DNA of 64,000 nucleotides, from positions 663,501 to 727,500 of the forward strand of contig JAMZNZ010000002.1 in NCBI GenBank assembly GCA_024178355.1, written 5' to 3'. The position numbers were made by a program, and so were the translations under genes. Positions within the stretch are counted from its first letter, which is position 1. Every line of letters begins with the position of its first letter. This DNA comes from Maricaulaceae bacterium EIL42A08 (GTDB lineage: Bacteria > Pseudomonadota > Alphaproteobacteria > Caulobacterales > Maricaulaceae). Positions 21,200 to 28,589 of the stretch are shown here, piece after piece. The notes beneath the pieces are model-generated. The model saw only the letters and a list, made by a program, of their open reading frames with translations. It searched no databases and was not told the origin of the DNA.

Positions 21200-21882
21200 T
21201 GAGCACACCGCTTATTCGGGCCCGCAATCTGACCCGCGTCTACAGACTGGGCGGCGGAGACGTACACGCACTTGCCGGGATCGATGTGGATATCGAACGC
21301 GGCGAATATGTCGCTGTGATGGGTGCCTCCGGCTCCGGCAAATCGACGTTCATGAACCTTCTTGGGGCCCTTGATCGGCCAACGTCAGGCACGCTCGTCG
21401 TAGATGGCGCATCGCTGGCAGACCAAACACCCGACCAGTTGGCGGCGTTTCGCAACAAGTCGGTCGGTTTTGTGTTTCAGCAATTCAACCTGCTGGCCCG
21501 GACAACGGCTTTGGACAATGTATCCCTTCCCCTGATCTATCGCGGCATGAGCGCGGCCAAGCGCAAGGCACGGGCTGAGGACTGCCTGCGCATGGTGGGG
21601 CTCGGCGACCGCATGGACCACCACCCATCTCAGCTGTCCGGGGGGCAGCAGCAACGCGTTGCCATCGCGAGGGCGCTTGCTGGCGAACCGTCGATTCTGC
21701 TGGCTGACGAACCTACAGGTGCCCTAGATTCGCAGACTTCCGCGGATGTGATGGGTATCTTTGACGAACTCAACACAAGCGGCATCACAATCATTCTCGT
21801 CACTCACGAGGACGAAGTCGGAGCCCACGCCAAGCGTCGCCTCTGGTTCCGCGACGGCCTGATTGTGGAGGATCAGCGATGA
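21199..21882 (+). CDS. MacB/LolD-type ABC transporter ATPase
   Basis: Cytoplasmic ATPase that powers the neighbouring permease. The 227-residue protein has Walker A GASGSGKST, Q-loop FVFQQFNLLARTTALDNV, signature LSGGQQQRVAIARAL, Walker B ILLADEPTGALDS and the switch His in LVTHED. It belongs to the LolD/MacB family of mechanotransmission transporters and is a separate gene, whereas E. coli MacB fuses this domain to the permease. It overlaps the adaptor gene by one base and the permease gene by four (ATGA), so the three are one translational unit. Substrate is unknown. Confidence 0.93.
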   Translation: MSTPLIRARNLTRVYRLGGGDVHALAGIDVDIERGEYVAVMGASGSGKSTFMNLLGALDRPTSGTLVVDGASLADQTPDQLAAFRNKSVGFVFQQFNLLARTTALDNVSLPLIYRGMSAAKRKARAEDCLRMVGLGDRMDHHPSQLSGGQQQRVAIARALAGEPSILLADEPTGALDSQTSADVMGIFDELNTSGITIILVTHEDEVGAHAKRRLWFRDGLIVEDQR

Positions 21883-23132
21883 ACATGATGGCCGCCCTTC
21901 CCGTCGCGCTTACTGCGCTTCGGGTCAACGCGCTTCGTAGCTTCCTGGCTATCCTGGGCGTGATCATTGGTGTCGCGGCAGTCATTGCAACCGTGTCGCT
22001 TGCACAGGGGGCTTCGGACGCCGTTGAAGAACAAATCGCCAGCCTGGGAGCCAACTCGCTGAATATCCGTGCAGGATCAAACCAGCGTGGTGGTCGTCGT
22101 GGAGGCGCTGGAAGCGGCACCCCCTTCTCTTCAGACGATGTAGACGCCCTTCGCACCCAGCTTCCGATCATTGTCGCGGCTTCAGGCACAGTCCAGGGAT
22201 CAATCACGGCTGTGGTCGATGGCATAAACTGGCCAACACAAATTCTCGGAGCGCACCCGGATTATGTCGAGGTCCGCGACTGGACGATTGGCGAAGGCCG
22301 CCTTTACACGCCTCAGGAAAATCTGCGCGGCTCGCGCGTCGCGGTGCTTGGACAGACCGTCGTTGACGAGCTGTTTCCGTCGGGCGGTGCTGTCGGAGCG
22401 ACGGTCCGCGTGGCGGGTCAGCCGTTTGAAGTGATTGGCATCCTGGCTGAGCGCGGCCAGGGCGGGTTTGGCCAGGATCAGGACGATATCATTCTGGCGC
22501 CCATTTCCACCGTGCGCGATCGCGTTGTCGGGTTTGCCCGAGCCGGCGTTCGCGATCCGGTTCAAACCGTGTGGGTCGAAATTGCACCCGGTGAGGACAT
22601 GGATCTCGCCGTGGCTGAAGTCGAAGATTTCCTTCGGATTCTGCGCGACATCGAGCCGGGCGAAGAAGATGATTTCGCAGTCCGAAATTTTGCCGAGTTT
22701 ATCCGGGCCTTTAACGAGACGGAGAATATTCTCGGTCTCATGCTGGCTTCGGCGGGCCTGATCACGCTGTTTGTTGGCGGAATTGGCATCATGAATGTGA
22801 TGCTGGTCTCAGTAACTGAGCGCACGCGCGAAATCGGCCTGAGACTGGCCATCGGGGCCCGGCGTGCCGATATCCGAAATCAGTTTCTGATCGAATCGGT
22901 TGTCCTTTGCTCTCTGGGCGGCGCGATAGGTCTGGCCCTCGGAGTTGGAATATCGCTGTCTGCAGAGAGCCTTGGCCCCATGGTGGGTGCTGATGACCTT
23001 GCGGTTTCCGTCGACCCAACCATTGCGCTTGTCGCGATTGGAGCGTCAGCTGGCGTTGGTGTCCTGTTTGGCTTTTATCCGGCCATGCGCGCAAGTCGCC
23101 TCGATCCGATTGAGGCCCTGCGCCACGAGTAG
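21879..23132 (+). CDS. MacB-like ABC transporter permease
   Basis: Membrane partner of the preceding ATPase. The 417-residue protein has an N-terminal helix (SFLAILGVIIGVAAVIATVSLA), a large periplasmic domain of the MacB_PCD type (residues about 45-270), and three C-terminal helices with GGIGIMNVMLVSVTERTREIGLRLAIGARR, the typical FtsX/MacB coupling sequence. The periplasmic domain starts with a short Gly/Arg-rich segment (RGGRRGGAGSG) similar in composition to the linker in the adaptor. No TolC gene is nearby. Macrolide export should not be assumed; the family also exports toxins, lipopeptides and heme compounds. Confidence 0.92.
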   Translation: MNMMAALPVALTALRVNALRSFLAILGVIIGVAAVIATVSLAQGASDAVEEQIASLGANSLNIRAGSNQRGGRRGGAGSGTPFSSDDVDALRTQLPIIVAASGTVQGSITAVVDGINWPTQILGAHPDYVEVRDWTIGEGRLYTPQENLRGSRVAVLGQTVVDELFPSGGAVGATVRVAGQPFEVIGILAERGQGGFGQDQDDIILAPISTVRDRVVGFARAGVRDPVQTVWVEIAPGEDMDLAVAEVEDFLRILRDIEPGEEDDFAVRNFAEFIRAFNETENILGLMLASAGLITLFVGGIGIMNVMLVSVTERTREIGLRLAIGARRADIRNQFLIESVVLCSLGGAIGLALGVGISLSAESLGPMVGADDLAVSVDPTIALVAIGASAGVGVLFGFYPAMRASRLDPIEALRHE

Positions 23133-23160
23133 AGCCATAGGGCTGAGCGTCGCCAACAAC

Positions 23161-23193
23161 AAAAAAGCCGCCGGGCAAACCGGCGGCTTTTTT
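23161..23193. terminator. Bidirectional intrinsic terminator between efflux permease and tRNA-Asp
   Basis: A run of six A, a GCCGCCGG / CCGGCGGC stem with loop GCAAA, and a run of six T. It reads as a terminator in both directions, ending the plus-strand efflux operon and the minus-strand tRNA-Asp transcript. Confidence 0.9.
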
Positions 23194-23207
23194 CGTTTGA
23201 TCTGAGA

Positions 23208-23284
<77 letters not shown>

Positions 23285-23450
23285 CCAGATCATCTCCCGG
23301 CGCGGCGAACCGCGTCGAGGAGCGTTTGTCTAAAGCCGAGGCCTGAGACGGTCAAGCAGGTTTGTGCGCACATTGCACACGCAATGCAGCAACCATCAAA
23401 CTCGCGTGAGGGTGCTCGCTCAAAGACTTAAAGCACGGTAGCGTTAGCCC

Positions 23451-24746
23451 ATGTCCTGGTCAGTCCTGCTTCGCCGCCTTCTTCTCCTCGTCATTCTCGT
23501 AATTTTCGGGTTTGCTGGCTTTGTGGCGGCGTGCACGCCGGCACGCCATTTACTGGTCACAGCAGATTCTTCTCCGTCCGGCCCGGAGCCCGAGCCTGAC
23601 CTCTTTGCAGAGCTCGGCGTTACCGAAGAACAGCGCCTTGCTGCATGGGAGGCCTTACGCCCAAGGCTACAGGCCGAGCTTGATGCGACAATATATGGTC
23701 GGGCACCCGCGCCAGGACGGGTACGTCAAATCGGGCAAGACAGCGCCTTTGGATCACCGGATCTGCCCGGCGAAAGACGGCTCCGCCAGATTGAGATTCG
23801 CCCTGAAGGCGGTGATGCCCTGACTTTGGACCTCGCGCTCATAACGCCAGCCAACGGCGTGGAACTGCGCGGTGTCTTCCTGCTGCCCTACGAATGCGGC
23901 CTGAGATCGGCCTTGCGTGACGAGAGTTTGCCCGAGCCAGCCGGATTCACGCCCGGTTATTGCAATGCTGAGGGTTTTCTCGCCGACCTGATTGGTCCCA
24001 TGTTTGGCGAATGGGTCGGCGGGCCGCCAGTGGAGTGGATCCTGGAGCGGGGCTACGCGGTCGCCAGCTGGCATGAAAGCGATATCGCACCTGATAATCC
24101 GGCACTGCATCACGAGGCCCTGTCTCGCCTGGGTCTTGATCCAGAAGCACCTGACCGGCCCGGTTCGGTCTCTCTTTGGGCCTGGAACATCTCCAGGGTG
24201 ATAGATGCGCTGGAGCAAGATGGCGAATTTGCTGACGTACCAATGCTCACGCTGGGACATTCGCGGCGAGGCAAGGCCGTTCTTCTTGCCGCAGCACGCG
24301 ACAGGCGTGTGAGTGTGACCATCGCTCATCAGGCAGGAACGGCCGGTGGTGCCCTTCATGGTGACGGCGTTGGAGAACCAATTGCGGCAATTACAGACAG
24401 CTATCCTCACTGGTTCACACCTGCCTATGCAGGATACAGCCAGAACGAGCGCGCCCTGCCCGTTGACCAACATGCGCTTATCGCATTGGCGGCTCCCAAT
24501 GCTGTTCTGCTTGGCAATGCCTGGCGGGATACATGGGCCGATCCATCCGGAGCCTGGCGAGCGGCTCAGGCGGCAAGCAATGCCTGGACGCTTTATGGAG
24601 AGAGCGGGCTTGTCCAGCAGCAGATGCGCACCATGAATGCAAATGGCCACCTTGCCATGCATATCCGGCCCGGGACCCACGGGGTTACTGGCGAGGACTG
24701 GTGCACCTTTCTCGATTTTGCCGACGCACACACCGCGCCTCGTTAA
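23451..24746 (+). CDS. CE15-like (glucuronoyl-esterase-like) alpha/beta-hydrolase lipoprotein
   Basis: A 431-residue exported protein. The N-terminus (RRLLLLVILVIFGFAGFVAAC) is a signal peptide with a lipobox-like VAAC, so Cys28 may be lipidated. The hydrolase core resembles bacterial CE15 esterases, which cleave esters between lignin alcohols and glucuronoyl side chains of xylan: the nucleophile elbow LGHSRRGKAVLL with Ser271, then ITDSYPHWFTPAYAGY, ALPVDQHALIALAAPNAVLL, and WRDTWADPSGAW. His410 in PGTHGVTGEDW is the likely catalytic His. The usual SGCGGAA after the nucleophile is AGTAGGA here. Monocistronic; no other carbohydrate genes are adjacent. True substrate is unknown. Confidence 0.72.
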   Translation: MSWSVLLRRLLLLVILVIFGFAGFVAACTPARHLLVTADSSPSGPEPEPDLFAELGVTEEQRLAAWEALRPRLQAELDATIYGRAPAPGRVRQIGQDSAFGSPDLPGERRLRQIEIRPEGGDALTLDLALITPANGVELRGVFLLPYECGLRSALRDESLPEPAGFTPGYCNAEGFLADLIGPMFGEWVGGPPVEWILERGYAVASWHESDIAPDNPALHHEALSRLGLDPEAPDRPGSVSLWAWNISRVIDALEQDGEFADVPMLTLGHSRRGKAVLLAAARDRRVSVTIAHQAGTAGGALHGDGVGEPIAAITDSYPHWFTPAYAGYSQNERALPVDQHALIALAAPNAVLLGNAWRDTWADPSGAWRAAQAASNAWTLYGESGLVQQQMRTMNANGHLAMHIRPGTHGVTGEDWCTFLDFADAHTAPR

Positions 24747-24846
24747 CCTGCACCCGGTTGCGAACAGACTATTGGTCGCGCTTGCGTGCTTATAGCGCAT
24801 GTCTCACTCTGGGCTTTGCGAAATTCGCCTTGAGGGAAAATCATAC

Positions 24847-26355
24847 ATGCGTTTGCTGACCTTACTGATTGCGGCTGCGAGCCTTCTGATCTCGTCGCCC
24901 ACCTTTGCACAGGACGAAGCAGACGATTTACCGGGGCTGTTTGAGCGCGCTTATAACGCGCTGGACGTGGGCGAGTATGAGACAGCCCTGCGCACAATCC
25001 AGATCCTCTTGGCTCATCCTGACTTTGATGCCCTGCCCGAAGAAGCCAGAGCTGATGCCTATGGCCTTGCTGGCTTTGCTAACCTCTATCGGAGCGACCA
25101 TGACACCGGCCGGGCGATCGAATACCTCAACGAGGCAGAACGGTTAGGCTCGCGAAATCCGCTGATTTATTTAACGCGCAGCTTTGCGAACATGTCTGAG
25201 GACAAGCCAGCTCTGGCCGCCCAGGACATGATGCGCGCCGACCGGCTTGCAGCTGGCCTTCTGAATGGCCTACGCGGTCGTGACTTCTTTGTTCTAATGG
25301 ATATGCTGGCACAGTCCGACAGCGAAGAAGCGGTTGAAGTCTATCCGCTCTTTGTTGAGTACGTCCTCAAGCGCTGGGTTCCTGAAAACCCCTTCGAGAC
25401 CACTGAGTATGTGCGTTACCATGCTGCGCGCATCGAAGTCGCTGAGGGCGACCTGATCAAGGCTGGCCGCCTGGTCGAAGGACTGGAGTTTGCCGAAACT
25501 CGCCTGCGGGTTCAGATCGAGCGAGAGTTCGAGGCCTTCTGGATTGAGGATGAGCAGGCGCTTCGCGATCACATTCGTGAAGGTGCTGAGCATACAATTC
25601 GCTATTTTGGCGCGCTTGCCGATGAAAACCCAGGATATATCGAGCCCGTCGCCTTAAAAGCTCAAGGGTACACGCAGCTTGGGCAGCCAGAGCTCGCATT
25701 TGCTGAGCTGGAAGCTGCGCGCGAGCAGGTCTTCAACGGCGAACTCATAAATGATGTGGGCGAGCAGCTGACGTGGCTCCTGAACGACATGGCCACGGCA
25801 GCTGAACAGCAGGGTCATTTTGAACAGGCCGTGAGCCTTATGGATGAAGCGGCAAGCTTGAGCGAGTTCAACTCCGCCAATGTAAGCCAGCGTATCAACC
25901 TGGCTTTCATGCTGGCGCTTAATGGGCAGGCTGAGCGTGCACTGGAGCAGCTTGAGCAGGTTGATGTCGAGCAGACCTCAGCCCATGGCAAGGCCATGAT
26001 TCTGACCACGCGCATTTGCGCAGAAGCTTTGGGCGGGGTTACCCGCGAATTTGATGCTGAGCTGCAGGAACTCAGCGAAGCGGGCCTGATCATTTCAGGC
26101 TTCCACCAATACGCCCTCGCCTGCATCGATGATCGCGATGAGGCCGCCGCCTTGCTGATCGAGCGGCTCAATCATCCGGCCGCTCGCGCCGATGCCCTGG
26201 TTTCACTTCAGGAGTATCTCGACGTTGAGGGCGAATATAAAAGCCCCTTCCGCCCTCAGCTCGACGCCCATGAAGACGCTGTGATCGCACGGCCCGAAGT
26301 CGCCGCCGCGATCAATCGCGCAGGCCGCATTATCGAAGTTGGGGTTACGTACTGA
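24847..26355 (+). CDS. Secreted helical-repeat (TPR-like) protein
   Basis: A 502-residue protein of unknown function. Start is taken at the ATG 24847, where the signal peptide MRLLTLLIAAASLLISSPTFA begins and GAGGG stands upstream; an ATG 16 codons earlier would spoil the signal. The mature part is acidic and almost wholly predicted helical, with TPR-like units such as YNALDVGEYETALRTIQILL, GYTQLGQPELAFAELEAA and LALNGQAERALEQLEQ. This suggests a periplasmic scaffold. It starts 100 bases after the CE15-like gene and may share its transcript. Confidence 0.75.
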   Translation: MRLLTLLIAAASLLISSPTFAQDEADDLPGLFERAYNALDVGEYETALRTIQILLAHPDFDALPEEARADAYGLAGFANLYRSDHDTGRAIEYLNEAERLGSRNPLIYLTRSFANMSEDKPALAAQDMMRADRLAAGLLNGLRGRDFFVLMDMLAQSDSEEAVEVYPLFVEYVLKRWVPENPFETTEYVRYHAARIEVAEGDLIKAGRLVEGLEFAETRLRVQIEREFEAFWIEDEQALRDHIREGAEHTIRYFGALADENPGYIEPVALKAQGYTQLGQPELAFAELEAAREQVFNGELINDVGEQLTWLLNDMATAAEQQGHFEQAVSLMDEAASLSEFNSANVSQRINLAFMLALNGQAERALEQLEQVDVEQTSAHGKAMILTTRICAEALGGVTREFDAELQELSEAGLIISGFHQYALACIDDRDEAAALLIERLNHPAARADALVSLQEYLDVEGEYKSPFRPQLDAHEDAVIARPEVAAAINRAGRIIEVGVTY

Positions 26356-26367
26356 AACGGGAAGAAA

Positions 26368-26443
26368 TGGTGGGCGGTGACGGGGTCGAACCGCCGACCT
26401 ACTGGGTGTAAACCAGTTGCTCTACCAGCTGAGCTAACCGCCC
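26368..26443 (-). tRNA. tRNA-Val (TAC)
   Basis: 76 bases including CCA. Acceptor strands GGGCGGT and ACCGCCC pair fully, the anticodon arm ACTGGTTTACACCCAGT presents TAC, and the T loop is GGTTCGACCCC. Its 5' end is only 12 bases after the pheA stop codon on the same strand, so it is probably cut from, or overlaps, the pheA transcript. Confidence 0.97.
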
Positions 26444-26455
26444 GGAGCCTTCTTC

Positions 26456-27631
26456 TTACGCCGGACGCTCCACTGGCTTCAAGCGGTCTGAGCCGTAACA
26501 GCCAAGATTTCTCACAGTTTTTGCATGCGCGCCGAGCTTTTCCAGCGCACGAGCCACAGCTGGATCGTCCTGATGGCCTTCGATGTCGAGGAAGAAGAGC
26601 TGCTCCCAAGGCGCGCCAGCGATCGGCCGACTTTCCAGCTTGGTCATGTTCACGCCTTCCTGACGAAGACCATCCAGCGCATCCACCAGCGAGCCGGCCT
26701 CATCTGAGGTCACAAAAACCAGCGAGGTTTTACAGGGCAAAAGCGTGCTGGCCGGTTCCGGGTCCCGCGCCAGAGCTACAAAGCGGGTCTGGTTATCTTC
26801 CACATCAGAGATGCGCGGCTCGATCACATGCAGGCCAAACAGAGCCGCGGCTTCAGGGCCTGCGACTGCAGCAACCGAAGACCCTTCATCCATGGCCCGT
26901 TCAAGCGCGCGCGTTGTGGACGACACGGGCACCTGTCGCACATCAGTACGGGCATTGAGCCAGCGTTGCGCCTGGCGCAAAGCCTGAGGGTGGCCGTAAA
27001 TCACACGGACCGGACCAAGGTCGGTCGCCTTGCCCAGTACAGCATGCTCGATGCGGTGATAGTGCTCGCCAGCGATCTTCAGCGAGGTGTCACGCAAAAG
27101 GTCATAGACCTCCACGATGCCGCCGGTACCGGTGTTTTCAATCGGAACAAAGCCGTAATCGGCCTCGCCATCCGCCACAGCCCGGAATATCCCTGAATAG
27201 TCTCGCTTGATATCCGGCTGCAGCCCCGAATACCGCCCGGCAAAATGGCTATGGACGGCAAAGTGGGAATAGCTGCCCGGACCACCCAGATAAGCCACGC
27301 TGGCCTCAGATAGCATCTGGTCGTTCGCCCGGGCATCGAGGCCAGCGCGTTGGCGACGCAAAGAGTCATCGATAAGCAGTTGGAAAAGCTTTTCAACAAA
27401 GGTCGCATCAAGGCCGAGTGCCTCACCGACCGAAACACCACGTGCAATCACATCGGCTTCACGCTCGATATCACGAACGGGGGCTTTCTCCCCCGCCTTC
27501 AGCGCCCCAAGCGCCTCGCCCAGACGCCGGCGGTCTGCCAGAAGGCGCAGGATTTCCCGGTCTGCGCTGTCGATCGCCTGGCGCAGAGCGGCACGGTCCG
27601 ACGTCTGGTCAGGTTTGGCTGTGTTTGACAT
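26456..27631 (-). CDS. pheA: Bifunctional chorismate mutase / prephenate dehydratase (P-protein)
   Basis: Converts chorismate to prephenate and then to phenylpyruvate, the committed route to phenylalanine. In the 391-residue protein residues about 10-95 form an AroQ-type chorismate mutase (REILRLLADRRRLGEALGALK); 110-290 form the dehydratase (AYLGGPGSYSHFA, FVPIENTGTGGIVEVYDLL, and NQTRFVALAR with the catalytic Thr-Arg-Phe); and 300-385 an ACT domain with LESRP, the Phe-binding motif, implying feedback inhibition. Expression is probably controlled by the Phe/Tyr-rich leader peptide and terminator just upstream. An AGGAG stands 11 bases before the ATG. Confidence 0.95.
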   Translation of the reverse strand: MSNTAKPDQTSDRAALRQAIDSADREILRLLADRRRLGEALGALKAGEKAPVRDIEREADVIARGVSVGEALGLDATFVEKLFQLLIDDSLRRQRAGLDARANDQMLSEASVAYLGGPGSYSHFAVHSHFAGRYSGLQPDIKRDYSGIFRAVADGEADYGFVPIENTGTGGIVEVYDLLRDTSLKIAGEHYHRIEHAVLGKATDLGPVRVIYGHPQALRQAQRWLNARTDVRQVPVSSTTRALERAMDEGSSVAAVAGPEAAALFGLHVIEPRISDVEDNQTRFVALARDPEPASTLLPCKTSLVFVTSDEAGSLVDALDGLRQEGVNMTKLESRPIAGAPWEQLFFLDIEGHQDDPAVARALEKLGAHAKTVRNLGCYGSDRLKPVERPA

Positions 27632-27652
27632 TGATCCGGCTACTCCTGGTAC

Positions 27653-27679
27653 AAAAAACCCCGCCGTTTCGGGCGGGGT
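27653..27679 (-). terminator. Attenuator terminator in the pheA leader
   Basis: On the minus strand CCCCGCC, loop CGAAAC, GGCGGGG and six T form a textbook intrinsic terminator 22 bases before pheA. Its 5' arm (plus the preceding GGA) is exactly complementary to GGGGTCC near the end of the leader peptide gene, so two alternative folds are possible. Confidence 0.88.
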
Positions 27680-27722
27680 CCTGATGGCTTGGTTTCGACA
27701 CGCGTCGCCTCAGCCGGACCCC
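27675..27722 (-). promoter_or_regulatory. pheA antiterminator pairing
   Basis: GGGGTCC at 27716-27722 (leader codons 17-19) can pair perfectly with GGACCCC at 27675-27681, which includes the 5' arm of the terminator stem. A ribosome stalled at the Phe/Tyr codons would leave the first arm free, form this helix and prevent termination; a ribosome reaching the leader stop codon would cover it and let the terminator form. Confidence 0.75.
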
Positions 27723-27772
27723 AAGGGATCAGCAAAGTAAAACCCGTAAAAATATGCGGCGCACGTCTTCAT
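27710..27772 (-). CDS. pheA leader peptide (20 residues, Phe/Tyr-rich)
   Basis: A short open frame upstream of pheA encoding M-K-T-C-A-A followed by YFYGFYF and ADPLGSG, i.e. three Phe and three Tyr codons within seven positions. This composition, the position before an intrinsic terminator and the mutually exclusive pairing identify it as a transcription-attenuation leader sensing charged tRNA-Phe and possibly tRNA-Tyr, analogous to enterobacterial pheL. There is no clear Shine-Dalgarno sequence; an in-frame ATG four codons further upstream (27784) is an alternative start, but the promoter geometry favours a leaderless message beginning at this ATG. It is too short for standard gene callers. 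Confidence 0.85.
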   Translation of the reverse strand: MKTCAAYFYGFYFADPLGSG

Positions 27773-27779
27773 AGGATGA

Positions 27780-27809
27780 AGCATGGCCACCATCGCTTCG
27801 GTCGGTCAA
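27780..27809 (-). promoter_or_regulatory. Candidate promoter of the pheA leader
   Basis: On the minus strand TTGACC (27804-27809) and CATGCT (27780-27785) are 18 bases apart. Transcription would start six to eight bases downstream, at about 27772-27774, which is on or next to the leader ATG. The -35 is a strong match; the -10 is only moderate. Confidence 0.45.
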
Positions 27810-27929
27810 GCGGTCGGGTGGGTTTTGTCATTCGCGCAGACATCCGTGCGGCATCTAAGCCACGCAAGTATTTGACAGAAAGCCCCGCACGCTATCCCAT
27901 CGAGCCTTGGAGCACCTGGGGAGACAATC

Positions 27930-28586
27930 ATGTACCGCACCACCCTCACCTTTGCTGTGATCAGCCTTCTGGGCTTAACCGCCTGCAGCCCTACAGGCTC
28001 CGAAGAAACGTCATCGTCAGACGAAATGGACGCTCAAGGCGAAACGACTGTTCTGATTGCGACCGAACTAGGCGACATCACGGTTGAGCTCAACCCTAGT
28101 GCAGCGCCTATAACTGTCGCGAATTTCCTGATGCATGTCGACGCCGGCGTTTATGAGGGTGGGTCATTTTACAGAGCCGTGCGCGATGAGAATGAGCGTC
28201 CGGACATAGATCCCATGAATCTCATCCAGGGCGGATTTGGGCGAGACGGCTATCCCGGCGCTGAAGGCATCACCCATGAACCAACAATCCAAACCGGTCT
28301 TACCCACTCACGCGGCGCGATATCCATGGGCCGGTATGAGGTCGGCACCGCCGCGACGGAATTCTTCATCATGGTCAACGACTACCAGGGTCTTGATGCT
28401 GGTCAGGGCACCCGAAATCCCGATGAAGCGGGCTATGCGGTATTTGGCCAGGTTCTGAGCGGCATGGACGTGGTGGAGGCCATCTGGGGCCAGCCCACAA
28501 GCCTCGCCAACGCACCGGACGACTATCAATACCCGCAATACATAGATGCGCCGGTAGAGATCACTGAAATTCGAGTGATCGAATAG
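27930..28586 (+). CDS. Cyclophilin-type peptidyl-prolyl isomerase, lipoprotein
   Basis: Catalyses cis-trans isomerisation of prolyl bonds in exported proteins. The 218-residue protein has a lipoprotein signal (FAVISLLGLTAC, Cys19) and an acidic Ser-rich linker, then a cyclophilin domain: TELGDITVELNPSAAPITVANFL, FYRAVRDE, NLIQGGFGRDGYPGAEGITHE, THSRGAISMGR and AATEFFIMVND, ending in AVFGQVLSGMDVVEAIW. GGGGAG lies before the ATG. Location is periplasmic, probably anchored in the outer membrane. The gene is transcribed away from pheA. Confidence 0.93.
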   Translation: MYRTTLTFAVISLLGLTACSPTGSEETSSSDEMDAQGETTVLIATELGDITVELNPSAAPITVANFLMHVDAGVYEGGSFYRAVRDENERPDIDPMNLIQGGFGRDGYPGAEGITHEPTIQTGLTHSRGAISMGRYEVGTAATEFFIMVNDYQGLDAGQGTRNPDEAGYAVFGQVLSGMDVVEAIWGQPTSLANAPDDYQYPQYIDAPVEITEIRVIE

Positions 28587-28589
28587 ACC

